Shown here one piece after another: positions 34,019-48,412 of a stretch of 64,000 nucleotides of DNA. Origin of the DNA: Eunapius fragilis. Lineage: Eukaryota > Porifera > Demospongiae > Spongillida > Spongillidae. A program made the translations under genes and the position numbers. Numbering within the stretch: the stretch's first letter is position 1; each line of letters begins with the position of its first letter. Location: positions 62,001 through 126,000 of the forward strand of contig OY811985.1 in assembly GCA_963681505.1 (NCBI GenBank), given 5' to 3'. The notes beneath the pieces are model-generated. The model was not told the DNA's origin and did no database searches. It worked only from the letters and a program-made list of their open reading frames with translations.

Positions 34019-35550
34019 ATGGCTCGTGGGGCGGGGGGGAAGGGGTTAACCCACCCTACCTCCACCTTTAGTAGTTAACGATAGATGTATATAATCCCAT
34101 TGGCCTCATTCCTGCATGTATAAGCATTCCCCGTAAGCATTCCTCGCGACTACTCACAACTTACACCTTCAGCAAAGAAGGGTTAACCAAGTATATGCGG
34201 GCTTTGTACGCACAAGGCTATGGAAATGCCAATTTAGGGGGTTATGATTATTACATGTGCATGCATGTTTATGATCTGCAGAAACATGTGGATACTGAGC
34301 CTGTAGCTGCCATCAGTCACCATTGGAACATATATCACAGGTATAAGGAACACTTAATTCTTTAAATATGGAATTGGTACCAGAAGTACATTAGAACAAG
34401 CATATGAAGAAAATACCGCCTCAATGAAAGTACTTGTGTTGCATGGCATATATGAGATGATGACTGACCAACTCACAATTAAATTTATAAGTATGCATGG
34501 GACAGTGTCCAGCTAAATCGGCCTTCTGGGGTTACGCATGCATAAAAAATTGGCAGATACATAAATCCATGTATCTTCGTAATGGTACAACGCTTAATCT
34601 CGTGCATGTCTATCCACACTATTTGTCCCTACTTTTGGTGGTCTAGCTATTTTCTTTGCCGTAAGAACAATTAAAGCTCCCCAACCCATCGGGTACATAT
34701 CTCCAGGTACGCGCGTTATATATCGAGGAGTTCTTTAGCTATTTAACAGTCCATACTGATGACTTGAATGTTATCCATTACGTAGATATTCCGTGCTGTG
34801 CAAATTGAGTGGATGTGGAGTCCATTCTTTTGTCCTTCATGACAAGACCGCCCTCTTTCAGGTCGAAGCTGAAACACGTCTGCACTCATGAAAGCTCTTT
34901 TTGCTCCGCAATGCATACTTGTTATACCTTAAAACAATAAGTCTCCAACTTTATGACAATGAACCTTCTTAATAACCGCGTGCTATGGTTCACTCCATGA
35001 AAAGTCGGAGGCCTTGGAATAAGGGGTGCTGCATGTTCATGCACCTTGCTCCGTCAGCATAATTAGCCTCATTTGCGGGTTTTGAGAACCCACCTTTACC
35101 ATATACTACCACCTCGTTTTCAAGAGTCACCACTCTCCCTTTGGCTCTACAGTTAGGTCATAATGAATCTCCACCTTCTGGCCCTATGTCATATCCTGCA
35201 TGGGACTCTTAGCCACTGTCTCTGATCCCTTGTCTGAGGTGAGGCTCCTGTCTGTACGCCTCTATATGAAAAGCTTTAATGCATGCATGGTTACCTCCAT
35301 GCATGGGCCTTTGCATGCATGGACGATAATACTATAGGTGTTTTATATATATATATAGATCAAGACGATAGATTAAGCAAAAATGACACAGAGGCATTAT
35401 CTCAGGCCTTTAAAAAGGTGCCTTGTGTGGTACTAGATGCTCCTAAAAGCATTACCCCATTGGTATTAGCATAGCGTGCATGGTTGTGTTTCAATGTAAA
35501 ACACATAATGAGATATGTATATACAGTGAATCATATAAAATGATGGCATG

Positions 35551-35624
35551 CATTAGTCTGGGTACCCGACTGATCGGTTGCACTATCATAGTGATAGTGC
35601 AACCAGTCAGTACTCTGACTATTA
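35551..35624. repeat. Small foldback (TAGTCTGGGTACCC)
   Basis: Imperfect 74-bp palindrome centred on GATTGCACTATCA/TGATAGTGCAACC-type arms. The outer bases resemble the TAGTCTCGTACCC family. Confidence 0.6.
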
Positions 35625-35854
35625 GGCATGCATATGCGCACATGTATATAGCTAAAAGTACATTTATACACAATTTCACCACCATCAACGGCATATGAGT
35701 CTGGAATCTAGCCTATAGGTGGACCTTGGAAGTACATGCAAGTCGATCGTGCAGTTTAATACTGTAGGTGTAGAATTTACAAGGACTGGTGTAAGAATTA
35801 AAAATTAAATTAAAAAAGAAACCACTATGAAAACAATAAAATGCGCAACAATGA

Positions 35855-36425
35855 TTTAACATCTTTTAATACACGGTTTACGACAGATGCGGGGAAATAT
35901 TGGGGAATATATAATATTCATAATTCCCTCCTATAGTTTTTTTCTAAGCTAATCATAGAATACTCCAATCGTTATAGATGAAATTGGAAAAGTAAAGAAT
36001 CAGCAGGCATATACAATTGTCGTATTGTAACCTTTAAAAGCCAGCTCATTGTAGTTTTAACGATGTGCCTCAGCATTCAAGGTACAGTTCCGATATACAC
36101 TATAGCCTATATATACTTAATAAATGGATGCAAAAGCGAATGTTATAAGAAACAATTTTATACACCGAAAGCCAATACAGTGGTATAAGTAGTGCGATCG
36201 ACCAGGAATTGCATAGAAAAACAAATGGCACCTGGCGCAGCATGTTTGCGGAATTGTCCGACAATACGAGCCTGTATAACTCCATAGGGCAGTCGCAAAT
36301 GCGTACTGAGTTTTAAATATGAAAAACTGCAAGAATGATCATTCAAACGACTAGGAGGGAATTATTCCCCAAAATAATCAAGATATATCCCCGCGTCTGT
36401 CGTAAACCGCGTGTTAAAGGAGAGA
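35855..36425. repeat. Foldback of about 570 bp
   Basis: Arms 35855-35940 and 36350-36425 share, in opposite orientation, CGGTTTACGACAGA, GCGGGGA and AATTCCCTCCTA. The interior has no recognisable gene. Confidence 0.6.
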
Positions 36426-36974
36426 AGGTTGGAAGCAAAGTTCCCAAAACATTTATGCAGCATTCCCCTTCTGAATGGCAACGGAATGCTTTTGCATGAG
36501 GTACGCCAGAGAGCTTTCACATATCCAGAAATGCCCCATACATTGGAGGACATTCATTAAAAAATTCCAAATTGAATTCTATAACATTTTAACATATAGC
36601 GGAATATTTTTTCTTTCCACTATAAAAATTTGAGTGTCAGATTTTTATGGATTATGAAGTTAAAATCAAAATATTTTTTAATTACTACATAGTTGACGTA
36701 ATTTTTTTGGGGGGGTCGATTAACTAACTATTAAACGAATTAACAATGTTTATCAATAATCCTCTCACCAATAATATAAATAACCTCGATCAGACTGATG
36801 GCCGGCTGTTTAGTGGAATATTGAGATACTAACCCTGGTAGGCAAGCGCGAAGTAAGACATCACTTTATTATCTCAAATGGATCACGACACTAATACCTG
36901 CACACTACGGCAGTAGCCGGCGTCAGCGAGGGGGGTGATTCAGGTCAGGCCAGTACGATAATTGGCGGGTGGGG

Positions 36975-37931
36975 TAGTTTCGTCCCCAGACCCAGATTCC
37001 CAACAGCTGCGGGTGGATTACATCACCGCTACGTGGAAAGTGGGTCTGGGAAATAAGAACGACGCACTTGTTCCGAGCGTCCCTCAATGTTTATGTCCAA
37101 AAATAGTACGGCAATCTAAATTTAGAACTAATCTCGCACAAGTAGATATCAATAAGCGCTATCATTTCCGCATGATATTACTACGCGTGTTAAGTACAAT
37201 TATTTGAGTGTATATTTATCACTCATGTAGAGTCATGTACAATTCTTTATACCTAATAAGAGGTTGCTCCTGATCTCAATTACCATGGGTAGGGGAATAG
37301 GCAGCCATGAATGATATGGCTCATGGAGCCCCAGTGTCTGCATATACTCTATGCATAAGCAGCTGCAGGTGGTTGGTGCAATGGATATGATCTACAGATG
37401 ACCCAGTGACTACGTATATAATGCAGCTGCATCTGTAGATTGTCTATAGATAAGGCCTGCGAACCACAAGGCAGACTACATGCACCTATACTAATATGCT
37501 TCCTCTACAACCAAGCATTTCGTCGTACGCGTATGACAGCACTGAATATTTTAGCGATTTGGCGTATTCAGTTGGCAAACTGACGAAAACATCTTTTCTT
37601 TGAATGAAGGTCTTAATTGCCTCCATTTGTTGCGGACGTGGGTCAGCAAATCCTAGCCTTTGAACCGCGCGCAAAATCACCTCCTGAATATGCGTATTCT
37701 GCTCGCACATTCCCACTTCGATGTCTAATTGAACCACACCTTCCACTTGAAAAAGCAACTTGCATGTGTTATTAAGGTTACGTCAGCGTCATTACGTATA
37801 TACACATCCGTCTCAATGTTTTGGGACGCTCGGAACAAGTGCGTCGTTCTTATTTCCCAGACCCACTTTCCACGTAGCGGTGATGTAATCCACCCGCAGC
37901 TGTTGAGAATCTGGGTCTGGGGACGAGACTA
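36975..37931. mobile_element. Pack-MULE-like element carrying a RecQ-type helicase fragment
   Basis: 957 bp. Termini TAGTTTCGTCCCCAGACCC and TAGTCTCGTCCCCAGACCC (read inward), inverted repeats about 125 bp long containing an internal inverted GTGGGTCTGGGAAATAAG block. Perfect 9-bp target duplication CGGGTGGGG (36966-36974, 37932-37940). The only coding content is the helicase-like exon 37486-37758. Terminal repeats, 9-bp duplications and a foreign gene fragment between them are the hallmarks of Pack-MULEs (family knowledge); assignment to Mutator-like elements is inference because no transposase is seen. Confidence 0.75.
37486..37758 (-). pseudogene. RecQ-like DNA helicase N-terminal fragment
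   Basis: 90 codons. Residues about 40-55 (DPRPQQMEAIKTFIQRKD) match the Q/0 motif region of RecQ-like helicases, followed by VFVSLPTEYAKSLKYSVL, the Walker A position where the family has PTG(S/Y)GKS. Two glycines are replaced (E and A), which should abolish ATP binding. Then SYAYDEM resembles the region after motif I. Only about one exon is present and it is enclosed in a TAGTCTCG element, so it is a captured, decayed fragment. RecQ-like helicases unwind DNA 3'-5'; which paralogue donated the fragment is not determinable. Confidence 0.65.
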
Positions 37932-37934
37932 CGG

Positions 37935-38245
37935 GTGGGGGGGAGTTGCTGTCTGCTTCAGACCCAATACGAAAAGTGGGGGCCCTTTAATTGTTTGGCA
38001 TAGGGCCTAATCTATTTAAATACGTTATCGTTATTACCGGTTACAATTTTGGCCGAGGAGGGTGAAGCACCCGGAGCACCCTCTCTGGGATACGTTAGCT
38101 TCGGCTATATATACCTGTAACCGTTAATTATTAACGATAACGTATTTGCTGTGTGCCAAACAAAGGGCCCCCACTTTTTGTATCGGACCTGAAGCGGACA
38201 GCACTCCACCCCCCACCCCCCAAGGGCGTAGACAAGTTTTAAGGG
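37935..38245. repeat. G-rich foldback
   Basis: Arms share GAAAAGTGGGGGCCCTTT / AAAGGGCCCCCACTTTTTG and TACGTTATCGTTA / TAACGATAACGTA. The outer unit CTGTCTGCTTCAGACCC also occurs at 3900. The centre has GGGTGAAGCACCCGGAGCACCC. Confidence 0.6.
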
Positions 38246-38341
38246 TGGGTAGGGGGGGGGGGCTAATTATGGTTGGGGGTTTAGTCCCGCGATACGACAG
38301 TGGGGGTGGAGGAAGATGTACACTTCAGGCATAATACGAAA

Positions 38342-38540
38342 GGCGGGGGGGGGGGGGGGGGGGGGGTTGCTTAGCAGAAGAGGGGGAGGTACCTTACATG
38401 AAAGGGCAACTCTATGATCTATTGAATAGCGAGCGCTTTACAATTGATTATAACGACTTCAGAAATTTCTATACCTGAAGTGCAAAAATCTGGGGGGTTA
38501 AAGCCCCCCGGCCCCCCCCCCCCCCCCCCCCCCCCCCTTC
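38342..38540. repeat. Poly-G and poly-C tracts in inverted arrangement
   Basis: G run at 38343-38366 and C run at 38512-38537. The C run is followed by CTTCGCTGAAATTCTGGATACGCCATTG, a sequence type common at transposon ends. Confidence 0.6.
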
Positions 38541-38679
38541 TTTCCATATTGAAGCACCCCCTTCGCTGAAATTCTGGATACGCCATTGATGGTGGGCTAT
38601 GCTATGTCTCCGCAAACAACTATGTGCGTGCACGTAACATTTGCTCCTCGAATACAAAGCCCTAAATCATAATGTCTCT

Positions 38680-39165
38680 ACATGTACTCCTCAATTGTTT
38701 ATCAACTGTATAGAGTGCACCACCCCACATCAGAAATAGGGATAGATGTAGATATCAAACATTTTATACTCATTTCACTTCCAAATGCACCAACTGATAC
38801 ACAAAAGTCCACAAGTAATAATCAACGACGACTACTGCATAGCATCATGTCATTATCATCCAGTTAGAGTAGTGTCAGGAAAGGATTGCCATCTTCTTGA
38901 AATGGATTTCATTTCATCCTATTTTAAAGAGACCAGTGAATCAAACAGTTGATGGTGTACCAACGCAATGTACCATTCGTAGCTTGGTGGATGTTATGGT
39001 GGAAGAGGTAAGACCAAAACCAACATCTAAGAAACATATAAAAACCAATTAACTCTGTACAATCATATAGCAGATGATATATCACACTGCTGCCTACTAC
39101 CAATTCCATAGATGCAGGAACTAAAGGTTAACCCCATCAAATCCTCTGTGTAGAATTTATATCAG
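38680..39165. other. No recognisable gene
   Basis: E3 interior with short open frames only. No domain or repeat identified. Confidence 0.35.
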
Positions 39166-40510
<1,345 letters not shown>

Positions 40511-42582
40511 CCTCCGACTTTTCATGGAGTGAACCATAGCACGCGGTTATTAAGAAGGTTCATTGTCATAAAGTTGGAGACTTATTGTTTTAAGGTATAA
40601 CAAGTATGCATTGCGGAGCAAAAAGAGCTTTCATGAGTGCAGACGTGTTTCAGCTTCGACCTGAAAGAGGGCGGTCTTGTCATGAAGGACAAAAAAATGG
40701 ACTCCACATCCACTCAATTTGCACAGCACGGAATATCTACGTAATGGATAACATTCAAGTCATCAGTATGGACTGTTAAATAGCTAAAGAACTCCTCGAT
40801 ATATAACGCGCGTACCTGGAGATATGTACCCGATGGGTTGGGGAGCTTTAATTGTTCTTACGGCAAAGAAAATAGCTAGACCACCAAAAGGAGGGGCAAA
40901 TAGTGTGGGAAGACATGCACGAGATTAAGCGTTGTACCATTACGAAGATACATGGATTTATGTATCTGCCGACAATTTTTTATGCATGCGTAACCCCAGA
41001 AGGCCGATTTAGCTGGACACTGTCCCATGCATACTTATAAATTTAATTGTGAGTTGGTCAGTCATCATCTCATATATGCCATGCAACACAAGTACTTTCA
41101 TTGAGGCGGTATTTTCTTCATATGCTTGTTCTAATGTACTTCTGGTACCAATTCCATATTTAAAGAATTAAGTGTTCCTTATACCTGTGATATATGTTCC
41201 AATGGTGACTGATGGCAGCTACAGGCTCAGTATCCACATGTTTCTGCAGATCATAAACATGCATGCACATGTAATAATCATAACCCCCTAAATTGGCATT
41301 TCCATAGCCTTGTGCGTACAAAGCCCGCATATACTTGGTTAACCCTTCTTTGCTGAAGGTGTAAGTTGTGAGTAGTAACGAGGAATGCTTACGGGGAATG
41401 CTTATACATGCAGGGATGAGGCCAATGGGATTATATACATCTATCGTTAACTACTAAAGGTGGAGGTAGGGTGGGTTAACCCCTCCCCCCCCGCCCCACG
41501 AGCCATGGGGAAGGGGGGGGGGGGTGTAGCTCAATGGAGCCACCCCAACGTTAATTTCCCTCTCTTACATAGCTGCGTATCTACCTCTTTTGCTTTGCTT
41601 CTCTAAAAACTTGCTTTCTTGTAAAGGCGGGACTTATGAACCAAGGTAGGCATTGAGAGCGGGGTACTTATATACGTTTGATCTGGGGACGAGACTGCAA
41701 CAACTTAATTAGGATGCAAAAAAAATGAAAATTTAACAACAGGGTAATAGACAACGGCATTGATTCAAATATTGAGATCTATAAGAAGAACATAAGCGGA
41801 ATTGCTTATCTCTAGTAATTGAACTTAATGAAACAATGAAAAATTGGAAGAAAAAGCAATATTTCAATGACTGAAGAAAATGAAACGATTGAAATTAGGA
41901 AATGGCGGAAATATACAGTGCATTGATTCAAAAATTGAGATCTATCAAAAAGAATACAGGCGGAATTGCTTACTTGCATGAATTGAATTTGATGAAACAA
42001 TGAAATATTGGAAGAAAAAGCAAATTCTCAATTTCTGAAAAAATTGAAACCAATGAAATTTAGGAATGGCGGAAATATACACGGACCTGTGTGCCTTTCC
42101 GCCATTTTGATTACTCTATTAATGGCACTCTTGTTTGTCCATTTTATTGCCATTTTTCGATCTTTCGTTTAATGACATAATCACAATTTGCCAGACATTC
42201 GCCTCAATTTCGATGGCAGCTTGGATTGGAAAGTCGAGAATTTGAACGATTGCGTAAAATTGGTTCAATTATTGGTTTTGTCAAATATAAATATTATTTT
42301 AATCGAACATTTGAAATTTTGGTATGGAATCGAAGTGTGTCCGGAATGGAATCGGGCTTTCTAATAACTACGAAGCCACACCTATATCCCGGTTACCGTT
42401 CTATAGCCTAGCTGCATATTTACTGTGGGTTCTAGCACCGCGAGACTATACGGGTGAGAAACTATACAGTCTGAATTATTCTTCCTTTAGCATGTCGGCG
42501 GCCCCACATATCGTATGGGCGAGCTTGGCCAATGAACTTGACCATCCTCCGGCCTCATAAACAACTTATAGCACAGACGCGC

Positions 42583-42638
42583 GCGCGCGCACGCATGCAC
42601 ACCCACACCCACCCACCCACACGCACACACACACACAC

Positions 42639-42677
<39 letters not shown>

Positions 42678-42700
42678 CACGCAGACGCACGCACGTACAC
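42583..42700. repeat. (AC)n with GC-rich alternating DNA
   Basis: CGCGCGCGCGCACGC followed by an imperfect AC tract. Mirror at 46165-46290. Confidence 0.85.
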
Positions 42701-43224
42701 ACTCCAACTGCGCGTGGATCTTTAAGTGTCGTGAATACAAATAACAAGATTCCGATCGGCCCGCAGCTTCTATTTAGCAAACGCACGTATTAGGATAGAG
42801 CCAGCGAATACCTATACAACGTAATAACTCTTCATGAATACAGATTTCAGTTGTTAGGTAAAGCTTGATTTATTACCGTTAGCACACGACACACAGTAAA
42901 CAGGCACATCCCTTCTTCTTATGTAATGATAGCGATACCATTATTTGAGATGTCGACGTCGTGAAATTAACGTTTAGCAGACAGTATATGTGGCCTCTAT
43001 AAAATTTAGTATATATATCCCAACGGCGAATATATCATTAGTGAAACTGCATACGCTTAGAAAGCTAAGACAGCAAGACTCGTTACCCTCATTCAATCGG
43101 ACATAAATTATATTTCGTATTATGACCTTTACTTATTTGTCTAGCTTGCATTGGTTTAAGTATATCATTAATGGTAGCAATGGATATGTTATATGCAAAA
43201 GCCCTTGTTGTTATATATCTATAG

Positions 43225-43446
43225 TGACGTACACAGGTATCATGCACCACTATTATAATAAACATAACAAAAGAGGGTGCATAGTAAATGAAAGCAGACG
43301 ACTCGCAAGACATTGCTTTGAATATGCAGAGCGTGGCATTTAAATTTCGTGGAAGCGCATGAAAGAAAGAAGGGGCTGCGTGACAAGAACGGCGATCCAG
43401 AAAGCAAGAGGTCTTACAGAAAGGCCCGGTGCCTTCAATCTTTTGT
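43225..43446 (+). pseudogene. DPE-repeat exon fragment in E4 left arm
   Basis: Contains AGRG-type basic sequence: a frame with SRRLARHCFEYAERG, then in another frame RMKERR and KNGDPESKRSYRKARC, ending before a GTAAGT donor at about 43447. A stop and a frame change break it. It is the mirror image of 45349-45615. Confidence 0.5.
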
Positions 43447-45045
43447 AAGTTACTAGTAACTAGCTAGGGGTCTTGGTGGATGAATCGATTATCAAAACAC
43501 TTGATACACTATTGCAATGCATGTATTATACAAATACATGGTTGGCCAATATACTGGCCAAGCAAGATAATTTTGTATTAGCTTCATGCAGTTTAATTTT
43601 ATGCAGACAAGCCACATGATGTTTGTGAGAGTAATTTCAGATTGGTGAGTACTATACCTTATACACATATATTACCAATGGGTTGTTTCTCAGTGGTAAG
43701 GGCTACAAAACAATAGGCATTCCTATCAAGGAATAGCACTGGCATCAAACCAGTGCCAAAAGGTAACAAGCTGGGATAGACCTGAGTCATGATAGAGAGA
43801 GACACGAGAGAGAGGGTGGAAAGAGATGGAGGGAGGGAGGGAGAGAGGGAGGGAGAGAGAAAGAGAGAGAGAGGGAGAGAGGGGAAAGAGAGTGAGAGAG
43901 GGGGGTGAGAAGGGAGTGACATAGGATCCATTTTTGTCATTGCAAACCCATCCATTAGACCACCACAACCCTAACCAGTGGCCATGCAGGGATTTAACCC
44001 ATTGTTCATTTGTATGCGTTATGGTACTCAGCTCTCCATAGACACCCAGTTGAATGCATATTTTATACATGCTGTGGGCAATCAAATTTTTCATGTCCGA
44101 ACAGTGTGGACAATGACCACTATATGAAGGCTTATACAATACTAGGTTATAGAACGTTAACGTGGTTGATCAGATACACTAAATACTGTACCTTTGAAGC
44201 AAACACGTGCACGGGGTTACGAATCAGTTGTTAAGATTAATTTGCACATAAAATACATGTAGAATAATATTATGCCACAAGCTATTTCATTTTCGGTTTT
44301 GAAGCAGCATTAAATATATGATGCAAAATGTGGAAAGTTAGGTTGGGTTTGCATCCCTTTGGTGGTAGAGCTGGGGAGCTGAAGCTCAGCATAGACTCTC
44401 TAGACTTGCAGGTAGACTAGCCAATTGACTAGGACAGCCTAAGTCTATCACAACAAACCAGATCTATGGTAGATTGAACTTGACCCTGATCAGAGCCAAC
44501 TCCAGGGCCATTGTATGACCTTGTTGTGTGCATTACATGAATGTATTTCATGTTTTATTAATAATAATAAAAATAAGATGAACTATGAGTTAATGTAAAT
44601 CTCTTTTGCCATTTTGTATGAAAGAAGAATAAATGTGACTATCACAATATACTATCTAAGGCAGTAGGTCGCATACAAGGCTTGAAACCTGTTGTGCCTG
44701 AGCTCCGGTTAACTGATCGAGAGAATTAAACAGTCGCCTAAACTGGTTCTATTTAGCTAAACAACCGCTTCAATCGGTTGTTAAAATTTTAAGCAATCAA
44801 TTCTTTAATTTTTTTTTTTAATTTAATGACTCTTACAGCCCGTCAGGTTTCAAGCTTAGTCGCATGTGGGTGTGCATGTGCATTGTCATGTTGACATGCT
44901 TTGTACATGGTTCTGTGTAGTAACGTTGCTGATATTAAGGGTTGAAAGTTGGATAATTATGCATACACACTCACCCCCAAACGAGGATCACTGACAGGCA
45001 TAGATTACAAGATTTCATGTAATTACTATATTAAACTTTATACAT
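43447..45045. other. E4 loop, left part: purine-rich tract and unresolved sequence
   Basis: A GGGAGAGA-rich purine tract at 43793-43915. A foldback about 44660-44875 has GCTTGAAACCTG / CAGGTTTCAAGC. The stretch 44330-44580 ends in an A/T-rich TAATAATAATAAAAATAAG tail that could be the 3' end of a retroposed sequence. No exon can be defended. Confidence 0.4.
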
Positions 45046-45284
45046 GGGGTCGAGGCAGCGAAAAGGGACCTATAGCATATATTATTTCAAGCTTTCAAAT
45101 TATTTCATATTCAACTAATAGTATATCCTCTACAAATTCTTTTTACGCACTGGAAATTAGTCTGTCCATCATGGAGTTACGGGTTCTGAATTATTAATTA
45201 AGCGTACATTATTATTGCACCCGTGGACTTGATGCTCCTTCCAGGAAACTTTTATAACATGTCCATTTTCGCTGCCTCGACCTC
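45046..45284. mobile_element. 239-bp MITE (GGGGTCGAGGCAGCGAAAA ends)
   Basis: Inverted termini of 19 bp with one mismatch (GGGGTCGAGG and GAGGTCGAGG read inward) and a 6-bp direct repeat ATACAT (45040-45045, 45285-45290). No coding capacity. Confidence 0.75.
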
Positions 45285-45348
45285 ATACATTGTTCCACTC
45301 ATTTTTAAAATGTATGCAGCAGTGTGTGGGAGCGCAACATACCTACCT

Positions 45349-45615
45349 TTATTGTGTTAAGTGACCACTAGATTCTGTTCTATACCACAGACTCCTAGAT
45401 AGTAACTTGCGAAAGATTGAAGGCGCCGGGCCATTATAAGACTTCTTGCTTTCTGGATCGTTTGAGAAACCGTTCTTGTCACGCCGTCGCCTTCTTTCTT
45501 TCATGCGCTTCCACGAAATTAAAACGCCACACTCTGCACATTCAAAGCAATATCTTGCGACTCGTCCGCATGCTTCATTTACTATGCACCCTCTTTTGTT
45601 ATAATAGTGGTGCAT
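45349..45615 (-). pseudogene. DPE-repeat exon fragment in E4 right arm
   Basis: 88 codons: VARYCFECAECGV, then RMKERRRRRDKNG and NDPESKKSYNG, matching parts of 19887-20199 and the left-arm copy. Here the frame is more continuous than in the left arm, but the donor is changed from GTAAGT to GCAAGT. Only one repeat unit is left. Confidence 0.5.
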
Positions 45616-46798
45616 GATACCTGCATGTGTACGTCACTATAGATATATAACAACAACGGTGCATAGTACCTTTTGCATATGACATATCCTTTGCTACTGT
45701 TAATGATGTACTTAAAACAAGCTAGACAAATATATAAAAGTCATAATACGAAATATATATACTATATGTCCGATCGAATGAGGGTTACGAGTATGCATTA
45801 ATATCTTGCTGTCTTAGCTTTCTAAGCGTATGCAGTTTCACTAATGATATATTTGATATATTCGCCGTCGGAATATATATCCTTACTAAAATTCATAGAG
45901 GCCACATATACTGTCTGCTAACCGTTAATTACTTCGACATCTCGGTATCGCTATCATTACATAAGCAGAAGGGATGTGCCTGTTTACTGTGTGTCGTGCG
46001 CTAACGGTAATAAATTAAGCTTTACCTAACAACTGAAATCTGTATTCATGAAGAGTTATTACGTTGTATAGGTATCCGCTGGCTCTATCCTAATATGCGC
46101 GTTTGCTAAATAGAAGCCGCAGTTCGATCGGTGTTTGTTAATCGTATTCACGACACATAAAGATCCACGCCAGTTGGAGTGTGTGTGTACGTGCGTGCGT
46201 CTGCTTGCATGTGTGTGTATGCGTGCGGTGTGTGTGTGTGTGTATGTGTGTGTGTGTGTGCATGTGTGTGTGCGTGCGCGCGCGCGTCTCTGCTCTAAGT
46301 TTTTATGAGGCCGAGGGAAGGTAAAGTTCATTGGCCAAGCTCACCCATACGAAATGTGGGTGCCGCAGACATGCGTGTCTGTAACTAGATGAAGAATAAT
46401 TCAGGCTCTATAGTTCTCACTCGCGTGTAGTCTTGCGGAGCGCTAGCTAGCCCGGAACCCGCCGTCAATATGCAGCTATAGAACGACAACCGGGATATAG
46501 GCGTGGCTTCGTAGTTATAAGAAAGCCCGATTCCATTCCGGACACACTTCGATTCCATACCAAAATTTCAAATGTTCGATTAAAATAATATTTATATTTG
46601 ACAAAACCAATAATTGAACCAATTTTACGCAATCGTTCAAATTCTCGACTTTCCAATCCAAGCCGCCATCGAAATTGAGGCGAATGTCTGGCAAATTGTG
46701 ATTATGTTATTAAACGAAAGATCGAAAAATGGCAATAAAATGGACAAACAAGAGTGCCATTAATAGAGAAATCGAAATGGCGGAAAGGCACACAGACC

Positions 46799-47760
46799 AA
46801 TAATGGTCTGGAAGCGGTGCCGACCTTCTCCAATGACTGGAATCGATCCCTCTGCACGGAACACGTACGCCCTGTAGGCGTGTGTACCTATTTATAAGTT
46901 GTTGCGTTCTGTATCGTGTGGTGTGTACCCGATGCTGTTTGTAGTATAATGTGTGTGTGTGTGTGTGTGTATGTGTGTGTGTGTGTTGACGAAGATTAAT
47001 AGTGTGTGTCTCAAGTTTTTACGTGGCTATACCTCAATCGCCAGTCAGCGTCCTGTTTAATGGCATACGAAAATGTGATCAAATGTGACAGTTTAGCCAT
47101 AGATTATAAATCACCTTAATTATGACCTTATGGAACCCTTCCTCCTCACCCTCCCTCCCTCTCCCTCTCCCTACCTACCCGTACCCCTGCCTTTCTATAT
47201 CTATAAAGTGTGTACAACAACAGCACTGACAATTCTAAGATAGTTGCACAAGGTCAGAGTACTAGTACCTTATCAGGTTGCCATAGTACCTAATAACATC
47301 AATGGTGCAAAGCATGATCTGCCTCTGGGCTTCGAATGGGTTGTCAACTGTTCCAATTAATGTCATGTATCCCTTAAAGCTTACTGATGTTGTCATTTCT
47401 TGCATGCAACATGTACAGTTCGTGACAAATGAAGCCAGCTTTGTGACCTGAAGTAGAGGGCCCCATGGTTATAGTTTCCCCTGCTTAGGCAGGCACATCC
47501 TTGATGTCTACTTACAAATACCAGAAGAACAGGCCAGTACTAGTGTGTATGAATTAACACTGCAATAGGAAATAGAACCAAGAACTGCATGTTAACCAAA
47601 GTGGAGATATTATATCTAGTTTAAGAAGGCATGCGTGCTGGTGATGTATGTGTGTGTATTGTATGTGTGTGTATGTATGTATGCATGCATGTACATGTAC
47701 GTATGTATATAATTATGATAATAATAATAATACTAATATATAATATTATATATATATATG
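46799..47760 (+). repeat. X2 left arm
   Basis: Continuous equivalent of 1419-1616 plus 10114-10860. Provides the empty site for E0. The minus-strand conserved exon is at 47235-47447, with an in-frame TAG introduced by a 6-bp insertion (TAGTAC). Confidence 0.75.
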
Positions 47761-48217
47761 CAAGTATGTATGTAGGTCATGGGCGTCCCCAGCTTTTCTG
47801 GAAGGGGGGGGGGGGCCAGGATAGGGCAAGGGGGCGCCATTTCACAGCTGTGAATACGTTGTCTGCTTTTGGCCGATTCAACCAGTGGGGGGGGGGAGGG
47901 GGGGTGCTGTCCGCTTTCGGCCAATTCAACAGTGGGGGGTGTGGGGTGCTGTCCACCTTCGGCCGATTCAACCAGTTGGGGGGGGGGGTATATTTATGTG
48001 TGGATCTAATCAAGATCCACAGTAACTTTAATTGTAACATATACTAAAATCAACTGCAAGATGAGTCATTCTATACCTTTTCATCAAAGAGATGGACACC
48101 ATGTTGTAGCTTTATGTTCAAAACTTTTATGGTAGTTTTTCTTTATATAAGAGGTGCTGGGATGAAATTTTGACTCTTAATGGTTTGCAAGATACTGAGC
48201 GTTGAATAATTGATTAG

Positions 48218-48343
48218 TGTAGTGTCTTTGGACCCCCAAACTTGGCTCTCAGTCACGCTTCACTCATTAACAAAAAAGGAGCATTCAAATCAATGAGCAT
48301 GCGCACAACTACACTCTAAATATACGTATGCCAATACATCACA
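48218..48343 (-). repeat. 3' LTR of Gypsy element
   Basis: 126 bp, TGTAGTGTCTTTGG to CCAATACATCACA on the plus strand; same sequence as 52442-52567. Confidence 0.93.
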
Positions 48344-48356
48344 TTCCTCCCCCCTT
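48344..48356 (-). promoter_or_regulatory. Polypurine tract
   Basis: AAGGGGGGAGGAA on the minus strand, directly next to the 3' LTR: the usual plus-strand primer for reverse transcription. Confidence 0.8.
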
Positions 48357-48412
48357 AACACACAACTATACATTTATGCCCTTCTATAATAGTCAATATG
48401 TGTGTTCTCTGT

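Larger units (their letters stand above)
42088..46798. mobile_element. E4: 4.7-kb long-inverted-repeat element
   Basis: Left arm 42088 to about 43445 and right arm about 45405-46798 are reverse complements. The right terminus read inward is GGTCTGTGTGCCTTTCCGCC. The left one reads TGTGTGCCTTTCCGCC directly after GACC, which is also the last four bases of E3. The termini are similar to E3 (GGTCCGTGTATATTTCCGCC), so the two are related. Both arms contain an AC/GT tract and a DPE-repeat exon. Confidence 0.75.
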
